From Micropterix aruncella (Eukaryota; Arthropoda; Insecta; Lepidoptera; Micropterigidae), in contig OX155952.1 in NCBI GenBank assembly GCA_944548615.1, positions 868,001 to 932,000 on the forward strand: a stretch of DNA of 64,000 bases, written 5' to 3'. The translations under genes and the position numbers were made by a program. Under the pieces are notes generated by a model. It saw only the letters and a program-made list of their open reading frames with translations. It did no database searches and was not told the origin of the DNA. Below, piece after piece: positions 47,601 through 59,600 of this stretch (within the stretch, counting starts at the first letter, position 1; each line of letters starts with the position of its first letter).

Positions 47601-50600
47601 GATGACCCAAAGTTATCTGTCGCCTTTCTTTAAAATAACTGGAAAAAAATGAAACTAAAGACCGCGAGAAACCTAATTATCGGGAGAAATCTTGGTTCAC
47701 TATGTCAAATGCCTTGGCCATGTCTAGGTAGGCAATTGTCTGCTTGCAAAACCTCTGTCTGAGGCACTCGCAGCGTAATCCATCAAAATTAATAAATTGG
47801 AGCATGTAGATTGTTTCGTCTGGAATCCATTCTGACATTAACATTTTCCTATCCACTCTAGAACGGGCTAATCCCAGTTGGGTGACAGAAACGTTAAGGT
47901 TTTGCCATTCGGTTCCTGTTATTTTTGGAAGCTAATCAATGTTTTATAGTACCTAATTAATTCTTAAATAAATAAATAAAATAAATTGAGACAGCTATGG
48001 GTCTGCAAAAGACTGAATGCGGTCATGTAAGATCGACTCGAATATTTTAGCAAACGAGCTCTAACACACGTACTGACAGTCAATACTTAAGAGGTCCCTC
48101 ATCTCAAGCGTGCCCTAACTTGGACGATTATTATTCAGTAACCATACTATACTATTCATACCATAACATTCATTCATACAGTAACATACCATATTATTCA
48201 GTAACCATACGGGAGACATCTCCCGTTTACATTCATAGACAATACTTGAATGAATGTGTATGACCGTCATTTTTTAAGTTTAAACTGTCAAATTTAAATG
48301 TGGTCTCAAGCTCACTTTGTCGAGGGTGAGTCGGGCATTCCGATAATTCCTCCATGTTTTTTTTGTGAATTAAATCTACGATTTCGTCAACAATATGGCT
48401 AATAACTAATTGGCCGATTTTATAAGCTTATTTAAAAAAAATAAAGACGATCCATGTCATTATTCCATGGTAAATAATATACCGTGTCGTTACGTGAGGG
48501 AGACCTTGTTATTGGAATGAGGCATATTCGAAGTAGAAATGAATCCAATTGCTTGACGGTCCCTTTAGTGCATCCTCACTGGTAGGAGCACTTAAGTAAC
48601 TACGATGAATAGCAATTTTTAGGGTGTTACTTAAGTGAGGGTTCCCTTAAGGTGTACTTTAGTATCGACTTTGAATACGGCTGTAACTGGTCTATAATTT
48701 ATTATGTGGTCGCGAAGACCTTTCTTGTGCTTGGTTTATGCGTGTGATTTTCTACTGGGTAGGAGCTTCAGGATCAAGTTAAATTGTATAGCGGCGTCAA
48801 CAAGCAACTGCAACAATTTTTGCGGGCCGTATGCGGGCTGTCCCGTAAAGCTTTTTGATGGTGTTTCGAGAATAAACGAGTTATTTCACTTTCAAAACTT
48901 TCCCTTATATTGAAGGCTATTGGCTAGATTCGATTTCAAGTAAGTTGCAATATTGTCGTCGCCTTTGTGCCAGTTTTCTTTTGCTTTTGCTTTACAGTTC
49001 CGATCAAAAAATATGTGAGTTTGGTATCACCAAACTTACATATTTCTCTATATAAGTTTCTCCAAAAAAATACTGTTGTGACCAAATAGCCGTGTATACC
49101 TATATTATGGCACCGTGCCAGATTATTTTACCGTACCGAGTTATAGCTCTCCTCTACTAATGACACTTTGGATAAACTGATAAAAGCGCAGAATTATTAT
49201 TGAGAGCAAGAATACGGCATCCATCTGCTCTTTTCTCAATCTCATATTTCCTAACCTATTCAAATTTCTCTGTATACTCACTTATTAAAATAAATAAATG
49301 ATGATGATGAGTTACAATAAAATGATCGCATATATTGCACAATTTATTTCATTAATTCTAAATACACGGGATAATCAGAAAGTGTTGACAATCTTCGAAA
49401 ATCGCCAGATATTTTTGATTAAGTAGGTATCGCCGTATTTGGGTGCCTCGCTGATGCACCGATTCCGAGCGCAATCTATTCAACTCTTGCAATGACCAAA
49501 TGATGTCTACATATCAAAATTTCAGCTCAATCGGATTAAGCATTTGGGCGCTATCGTGGAGGAATACGGACGCACAGACTTAGCGGGGCTCAAAATGGAT
49601 CTTTCCGGTTTCATCCCGAGAAAAAAAAATGCGCGTTCACAATACTTTCCCTCCTTGTCGGTTGGTCGGCCGGGAAAGTAATATTGAACTCATTGGGGGC
49701 GCAGAATGTGCCACGCCAAAATAAACTAAAGCCTACACGGACGCAAAGGTTTAAAAGAGGGGAGAATATGAAGGTAAAGGAAATTTATGAGGAAGATTTC
49801 AAATGCTCTCTGAGTCTGTTTTGAAAACATGTTATGATCGGTGCGGATCCCCACATTTTCGGCAAAGCATTCCATGTACAGTAAAAAGAATGAGAAGAAG
49901 TCACCGCTGTGACCAGGGATAGAAAGTAGAAGGTTATCTTCTGATCTCAAAGGGCGTCCTTGAGCCGATAGAGCAGTAAATCTGCCGGTGAGATAATCGG
50001 GAGCGACGCCCTTCAAGATCCTGAATAGCAGACAGAGAACTCTATTTTGACTTTTTTCCTGAAAATATATATTTTTTAGTATTATTTTTTTTTACATGAG
50101 GTTATACTACAAGTAGAATAGCTGTGTTTCTCGTGAGAAACGGAATTAAAAGTCATCGCCGACTTTTTCTTGATTTTGTCCTTTGTTACTCAAAAAAAAC
50201 GAATAACCGAAAGTTGAACACAGAAACACATTTTTCCTCGGCAACCAAAAAGTTGTCGAGAACTTTAAAGTCAGTTTTTGTTATGAAGAACAATATTCTG
50301 CTGTAAAAATAACGAATATCGGAAAAAATATTTTTTTTAACTTTTGGGATAAAGTAAAAAAAAATGTAAAGAATCTTACCGGTTTATACGAAATTAGTCG
50401 ATGAAACTCTTTAAACAGTGCGTGTTGCCAGTAATTACATACGGCACTGAGATGTGTTCGCTAACTATTGGTCTCATACACAAGCTCAAAGTCGCGCAAC
50501 GAGCCATGGAGAGAGCTATGCTTGGAGTTTCACCGCGTGGTAGGATCCGAAACGAGGAAATCCGCAGAAGAACCACGGTCATTGAAATAGCTCGTACAAT

Positions 50601-53600
50601 TAACAATTTGAAATGGCAATGGACAGGCCATATAGCTCGCAGAACCGACAACTATTGGAAAAAAAATGTTCTCGAATGGCGACCGCGAACAGGCAGATGA
50701 AGTGTAGATAGCCCGACTCAACAATATAGCCCGATGACATTGCCACGGTCGCAGGAAGAAGGCGGATGGAGGCGGCTCAAGACCGTTTGACATAGCATTC
50801 TATGGGGGAGGCTTATGTGACGTGGACGTCTACCGTCTGATGATGATGATGTATGCTATACAGAATCACCCCTACACTGCCGTTAATATTCGTCACCCCG
50901 TATATATTTGTTCCTCAAAACTTTCTGAGCGACCTGGTATTCTATCGTTCCTAATCGGAATGTTGGAATTTCCATTTGATCAGTGTGTGAAAACAAAGAC
51001 TCACGTGGTCGAGGATATTATTATGCATTTATTAGGAATTCACGTCACCGGCCAAATTGACGATAACGAACCCGTCACATTTATTACGCTGCCGATTTTC
51101 ATCTTGAAAATTTTCAGTGGCATCACGCGCGGCAGAGCGCGTACCCACACGCGACCCTGCTCCGCTTTGCGCTTATAAATACATTAAAGATAAACGTCAC
51201 AGCTGTTCTACTGTTTGTTACACTCCCAATAGAAGATGCTAAGAACAATTCTTGTGGAGCTCACCACCTACAAGGCGGCACTACCAATATCGGTCAATTC
51301 CCGCCACAGCCCCCAAGTCGCTCCCAGGATTATTCTCAGAATATATAAACAAGTAAAGACAGGCCTTCGTTATGCAGAAGCGTGCAGTCCGCACAATAGC
51401 GCGTGTGGCGCTTGATACGCCAGCTAGGCCTTTGTTTAGAGATCTCTGCATCATGACGCTGCCGTCCATTTATTATATAATGGAAGTAGCCATCACCACT
51501 ATCCAACAAGATCCCGTAGCATGCTACGTTCGGTAAGTCATGCATTATCTAAGTCGGAGAGGCTAGCCTATATCGCAACAAACTGCGGTTTGCAACAAAC
51601 TCAGCGAGCACATTAGGCAGACGCAATCTCGAGGTACCTCACAGATAAGGCGTTTTACTCACTGGAGGAATATTACTTCAGTGAAGTCTAAAATGCTTTG
51701 GTGGCTAAAGTGTTTATTCATTTCTTTGCATTTTGTCTTGTTACATTATTCTTTTTTACATTATTCTTTACATATCCTCTTTTTACATTATTCTTTTTTT
51801 TGTTTATTGTTATTTTTTCTTTACGATAAAAAAAATTTTTGTTTGCTAATATGTATGGATGTTTCCCAATCTGTATCTGACTTGTATACCAGTATACTAA
51901 TAAAATGAATATGAATAAAATAATATATTACAAAGAATAAAAAAACACGACTTCCGTTACAGAAAGTGAATTATTGAAATCAAAATCAAGATCAAAATGT
52001 TCTTTATTCATATAGACACAATTAAATATTATTTTTAATTTATGTTCTTATGATGCGTCCAAGCCTTACTCCCAAGCCGTTTTGTCATTTACATAATCAG
52101 ATATTGTATAGTATGCCTTTTTATACAATTTTGCTTTGATGGTAGCTTTAAACTTATTTACAGATAGTTCTCTAATAGTATGAGGAAGTTTGTTATAGAA
52201 GCGTATACATTGTACCAAAAAACAATTGCTTATTTTGTGGAGACGAGTAGCACATACAGCAAGGTTATGCTTATGTCTAGTATTAACATTATGAGTGTCG
52301 CTTTTTTTTTAAACTTGTCAATATTCTTGTGGACATACAACAGATTTTCGTATATATATTGTATTTATTATAATAATTTTATTACGGTTTTTAATGAAAT
52401 GTTCTTGTTTTATATATTTATCAATATAGATAAATGTATATTTCCGGAATGTACTCAATCAGATCTTTTATTTGACAGTAAACACGATATATTTATTTTA
52501 ATGTAATGACATTTGGACATTTCGGCATTTAGACAATTACTTCCTTGCTATTTGGGCATTTAAAGTACCCTAAGACACTCGGGATGACATAACGATTCTA
52601 ACAATACCACATACTTTTAAATGGGTTTAAAAGTTTAGGAGTTATAGTGGAATAAATAAACGGAAAACATACATAGATGAACCCTGAATACATTACACTC
52701 CTATTTTTATCGGAAAGCAGTATACAAACTGAAAATCGTGGGTAATACGATTAACGAAATCCAGGACACCTGCAAGACCTGTTACAGTAAAACGTAACCT
52801 TATTTACCAGATGAAATCGCTCGATTTCATCACCTGTTTCAGCCCACTTACTACAGCAGATTGACACCACCAAATTTGTGAAATGCATGTAGACCTAAAC
52901 GTGATTTTCTTTTTAACCGATTTTTGTTATCCAGCCACCCACAAGCACGGCGGAAGTCCAGTACGTCTTCTTGACAGGCAGTGGCAACTATATTGCAACC
53001 ACGTTTTCCAAAAAAAAATCCCCATCAATTTAAAAAAAAACTAAAATATTCTAATAATCATAATACCTTTAACTTTCATTTTGGTACAAGTTGCTATCAC
53101 CTTTAGTTTCCTCTGCCTTATTTCCTCCTCTGTTTTTGTTTTTAATTTATTTTTATATGCACTTGCTTTTATTTATTTTGTGGTCTCTTTTAGATGATAT
53201 TTATTTTATTTATTTATTTTATTTATTTATTTATAGTATTACACAAGTTCGTTTGTACAGTTTACCATATCATGTTGTATATTATTATATATGAGACGTT
53301 AGCAAAAAACTGATTCTCGAGGAGATAGAGTAATGAATAAAAGTCGCCTAACTAGGCCAGGGCCTGTTCTAAGGCAGACTTTATAAAATATTGTTTAGAT
53401 GTATCTAATCAAATTACTAAATAATTATTATATAAAAAAAAAATTTAAAAAAAATAATAAAATTAAAACAATTAAAATTTGTAGAAATTCTATTACTTTG
53501 ATAATAATTATTATCGTGTAGAGTAAAAGTAAAAATATATTTAAAAGTAAAAATATATGTTTAAAGGTATCCAGTTTGTCGTTTTAAAACTGTTCATAGA

Positions 53601-56600
53601 ATTAGCACTTAACCCATTGGCTTACCATTTAGATGCGACATCATTGTCCGAAAAGTCCTCTGTTTTATTTTTGGGATGTAATCACCCTATTTAAATATGC
53701 AACAGATTGCACAAATAACTTAGTATTATTATTATCGTCATTAATTAAATTAAATAATGGATTTTTATAATCAAATAGTTCTTTATAAAAAACTAGTCAT
53801 TATCAATGTTATTATAGATGGCTAAATAAATGCTATTAGTTTTGACAGGCAATGCTATCAGCACCATTTGCATGTCGCCGGCGAAAAAGGGTTGCTAAAA
53901 AGTACTATGGCATTGAGCAATCTAAATACCATATATAATGGGGAAAGTAAAATAAATTAGTATTAATTTATTTGTATATATGACTCAACCGCCGTTAGAG
54001 CCTTAATTGCTTCTGGTATATTAAACTAGATACAATGGTTTTAACTATTAGTATTCTAAACAAATATGATTCAACAAAATATTGTATTTGCAATGATACC
54101 TAATCTAAAAATACCGATGTGTTTGCCCTATTTACATACCATTACTCCATTACCATTAAACGAAAGTTTTTGAAATTATATGTCATAGTTGCTTATTTGA
54201 ATTCCCTATAACTAGAGTAAAAAATATCCTCGGTTTAGAAAGCAGTCACCAAATCACCAGCCACCTTTGGCAAAAATGGGCTTTAAATCACTTTGTACCT
54301 ATTTTTGCCCTCTTTCCGATCATGGAGTCACTAGCAGATGATTGTGTAATTTCTTCCGTGTAGTAGGTAGAGCAAGTTAAAATAATGGCTTTTTACGTTC
54401 TAGTTTATCAAATCATTAGGAACTTTACCTAGCTCTGTGCTACTATTAATGTAGTATAAGCCCTATATTGAGATGTCAACCACAACGGGCGAACCCGTCA
54501 CCGCAGGACGTTTTAACGATTCTTCGTTCTATCGACCGTGCAGTGAGCGTAGAAGACTTTGGACATTACAAATCCGACGTCTAGCTACGCCACAACCCGC
54601 AAGAAGCCAACGCCTTTACCGCGAGATAGCCAGTATGTTACCTGGCGGGCCGACACTCGCGCCCTTGCTTCCAATTGTGACCAGATTTCTCCGGTCTCTC
54701 GATTGGTTCCGAGTTCGAGGTCGCTTGCGCGGTCCTCTCCCTTACGAAGCGGTGAAACGGTGTGCACCGAATCTATCGCGGACCAAGGCGTCCTTTGCCC
54801 GACTCTGAACCGGGATCGGATGGCCAATGGTCATTTCAAGAGCAGTCGCCGTAAGGTAGACAACCACCCCCGCTCTATAGGAAACAATACAGTTCCCAGA
54901 CTCCGCCGACTGTTAGTCGGAGAGCACAATCGATTGGCTACACATATGTATAAGCCCTAGACATATGTCGATTAAATAAAACCCGATGTTAATAATTTTC
55001 GCAAGAATGCCAAAAAAAAATCCATTGTGTCACCCCAAGACTTTCCCGGCAAGTAGATAACTCTCCCCCACTAACCAACACCCCTTTCCCCCATCCAAAA
55101 AGGAGCGACTCCACCCCCCCCCCTTCCCTCGTGCGATAATTCGTGCTATATTTGTTGTATTTTACGTGGTAATAAAATATGGTGGATTTAAATATTATTT
55201 GTTTCGCTTGTGTACGAGATATTCCAACCAATAGTTCACAACGTGATTTCGGTCCAACGAGGCATCTGTGTACCGATGTCTCCAAGTGTACCGATGAGTC
55301 CAATATTTCGAGATTGAAGTATGACTAGCGTGCCCTCTGGTGGACCGATTTCAACTACAATCTTTTCAACTCTTGCCACGACCAAATGATACCTGCATGT
55401 TAACTTTCAGCTCAATCGGATGAAGCGTTTGATCGCTATCGTGGAGTAACACACACACACAGACAGACTTCAGGCTGGAAATGGGGTCCTAATCGTCTCG
55501 GGGGGTGTCAAAATGTATAATATCAGTCTTCATATCGAAAAGATTTTTTAGCGCGATCACAACACTTTATCTCCTCGTCGATTGGTAAACTCGCCTTCTC
55601 TACCATCGTTTAAGACTCACCTTAAGGATTACTACCTTTCTAAGAAGTAACCAGTTCTTCCCTTTCTCTCCTCTTCCTCTCCCAATTTCCTCTCCTCGGG
55701 CATTATTAGTTTTAACTTCTTCCAGTTGTCTGTATGTTATGCAGACGGTCTGTATATTAATAATCTTTATTTTCAAAATGCGCGCATGTACCACTGAGTT
55801 TAGGTTAGTTGTAAGATATTGCCATGTGGCAATAAGGTCACCTTTTTGTATAACAATCAATTGCAAAAAAAGACTTTTTTATTATTAATAATATTATTAT
55901 TATTATTCTCTAAGTGGTCTAATTGGTACTCTAAGTACCTACTCTCTTACCGGTAAAGTAAAAAAGGAGTGTAATATTTTCAGGGTTAATAATGTAATGT
56001 TTTACGGTTTATTCATTCTACCATAACTTCTAAATGCTTGAACCAATTTAGAAGTGTGTGGTATTGTCAGAACTCAGAGTCGATATGTCATGCAGGGTGA
56101 CACGAGATACCTAAACTGTTCAAATATCAAATAAGTATTTTGTCAAAATGTCCAAATTTCACTAAATTAAGATAAATTCATCGTGTTTAGTATCAATTGA
56201 AAGGTCTGATTGGGTAGATTCCGAAAATATATACGTACCTATACATAAATAAATACATACACCACGAATACTTCATAAAAAAGATTTATTGCTTGAGCAC
56301 CGAGAGGAACCGACTGCGTACAACGGCGGCGGTCGACGCGAGGTTATATGAAGCGTCACGGGTGGCGCACGATCGTAACGACACCTACCGCAGGGCGTGC
56401 AACCCTGCGACGCAACACTCAGAAAGCCGGGTCAATGGGTCCGTCTCATATGGATCCCCGCTAAAGGGGAATTGCCCAGCGGAAGACCTCACGAGCTTTG
56501 GACTAGGTCCGTCGACTGGCTCACAGAATGCGCAATCGTCTTTAAGCACCGGATGTTTCAACAGATCACATGCGTGACGGAGCTTCGTAAATTGAAATTT

Positions 56601-59600
56601 GTTTCAACGAATATATTTTTTACAAAGAACTATAATTATTCAAAAACGTGATTTTCGCCACAAAAAAAATTGTTTGTAATAAAATACAAAAATTTACTTT
56701 TTGTAATGGCAGTCATGTTTTTACAGGACTTCCCCACAAAAAAGGAGTGTAATGTGTCCAGGGTTCATCTATGTATGTTTTTCGTTTCTTTATTCCACCA
56801 TAACTTCTAAGCGCTTGAACCGATTTAGAAGTTTGTCCGTGTGGTATAGTTAGAATCGTCGTCATCCTGAGTATCTTATCGGGTACCTTATCTGTCCAAG
56901 TATCAAGTAAGTAGTTATCTAAATGTCCAAATGTCAATAAATTAACATAAATATATCGTGTTTAGTGTCAAATAAAAGGTCTGATTGAGTATATTCCAGA
57001 AATATACATCTATCTATATGGATATATATAAAAACCACTAATATTTCGTAAAAAACCGTAATAATTCATTTTCTGTAACGACACTCGTGTTTTTTATTAT
57101 TTTTAAATATTAAATTGTTTTTTTATAATTATTAACAAACGTTCTTTATGGGGCCTGCATATATAGCTATTTTAAGCAATGATTGCATTCGCCCTATGGG
57201 CAATGCTAAGAAAATTGAAAACAGAAAGCTCTAAACCGGTACGCGAAGGGGAAGAAAATATCTTAACAAGGTATGGAAACTGAAACTGAAGTAGGTAAGG
57301 CAGCTCTACCTCACAAACACCATACTCTGAAACGAAGCTGAATACTAAGAAAATGCTAGTAGAAAATAAACAATCAGAAAGAATAAGAACTGAACCGAAA
57401 ATACACCATAATCGCGTCACTCGCTGTAGTCGATGTCGGAGTGGTCTGACTTTCCGCGGATTTCATTGCCCCGAGTTTGATTTCATTCCGCGGATTCATT
57501 GCCCAAAGCATTTGACGCGTTACTATTTTGCATAATACAATAAAATTTAATTCTATTCCAGTAGGTAGGCATTTCTATACTTGGATGCGTCATTGTGTCG
57601 AACATTCTCAGTAATGTAATTAATTATGGAAAATTAACTATCGTGATAGTTGTGTACATTAATTTAAGTAATTTATAATCAGCATGAAAATAAATAAGCG
57701 TATACTAAAAATAGATAAGCGTATACTAAAAATATCAAAATTTAATTAATGGTCAAACCCAGCAATATAACCTTCGTCGATAAAATAAAAATTACGCTTT
57801 TTGGCAAATATCAATTTTCAGGATATTTCCTTTATTTTACAGCATGATAGTACTCTTGGTTACATCATGATACTACTTAGTTGAATGTTTAAATATAGTC
57901 AACATAATATATTTTTTATTATGTATGTTGACTATATTTTAACATTGAACTAATTACCAAAATGTATTTAACTTTGTTGTTATATTGTTTTGACAAAGAA
58001 TTTTACTCTTTTGACTAGGTATTTTTATACTAAATTTTGTGTTACTTAACTTTTATTTCTTTCGTCACATATAACTGTATTTTTCTCTTTATTTTAGTTT
58101 TAAGACTATTCGGTTTGTCATTCTCTATTTAATCGAATGGTATATTTCATTTAATGCCGATTATATAACTGAATTGTATTTTATTTATTATTTTATTTTT
58201 AAAAATATTCTTTATTATTATTATTATTTTGTGGACCACATTTTAGGGCAATTTAGTTTAATTAGCATTTTACTAAAACTTTTACATATTTTTATTGTAA
58301 TATTAGAGATGTTCACCCTAGAACGGGCTAGTCCCAATTGGGTGACAGAATCGATTAAGGAAAAGGTTAAGGTTTTGCCATTCGGTTCCTGTTAGTTTTG
58401 TAAGCAAAATCAATTTTTTATATTTTTTTTATAAAGTAAATATATAGATTTAGCATTATCCAAATCTCTTAAGTCATATATTAGATTTTTGAGTAAGTTA
58501 TGTTCTATTTTCTTTTTAATTGGTTCTCTCCAAGATTTTTGATATATGCAGGGATACACAGATAGGCTTTGGTAAAGGAAAATAACTACACAAACATTAA
58601 TAAATAACTAATCTCGTAAATTATCATAAGAATCTTGGTTGACGTTTATCAGATTTGCATACCTTCCAATGTAGATATAGTAATATAAGGTGTGTCATTT
58701 AATAATGTAATGTATGTATTACGTATTATTTAAATAAGTACAACGAAATTGCATTTTATATTTGTATTGAAGAACTGCCAATTAATTTAAGCAATTTATT
58801 GCATTGTTTAGTTTATGTATGCATCTTCTTTTTGCAAAAGAGAGTACTGCGGAGCATTATCAGGTAACGACCAGGAACTCATACAGAGAATATTTCAGCA
58901 TGGCCCGTATTCCGTTTCTCGCAAGTGCCTAAATTAGCGTCTAAAAAGGCGCTAAAACGACGCTTAATTTTGAAGTGACATTTTGGTATTCTTTTTCATA
59001 GGTCCTAACTGGCGCGTGCTTATGTAGAGATCATCTGGTACCTAAATTGACGTTAAGCACCGTCGAGATCCTTTTTGGTATTCCGTTTCTACAACTGTCA
59101 TGGCGGATGGGTCTTGTTCGGGGTCTTATCTAAGAACGGTCTAAAATCGATCAGTCTTCTTCTGACAGCCATGTAACTTGTTTTTGCTTGTGATTCCGAA
59201 GACTTTTCGCGTTGCAATTTTCAAAGATGTTTGCTCAGCATTGGCTTTTAAATCGAAGAAGGGATGATGAGCGCAGATTGTCGTAAGTACTCGTTTATTC
59301 ATATCTATATCTTGCCCTGAAAATCCTGTGTATTTTTTTTGTAGGTTATGATAAATCGCCCTGTATATTCTTGTTTAGGCACATTTTCTTTATTGTTTCT
59401 TTTATTGTTTGCCATTTTATTTCAAAACAAATGAAAACGCGAATCGACACACAAACACGAAACGGCGCGGCGTAGAGCGATCGGGCGACTGACCGGGCGG
59501 CGAGCTGTCAAAATTAAGACCCCGCTTTAGAATGGCCATAGACAAAACGGAAATTTTAAGATTTAAGACCGGTTCTTAATTTTGATGAAACGGAATACCA

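Noticed and set aside
50822..51178. 118-codon plus frame as a GLS-nested gene
   Set aside because: It starts in the RTE tail microsatellite and has no recognisable protein content.
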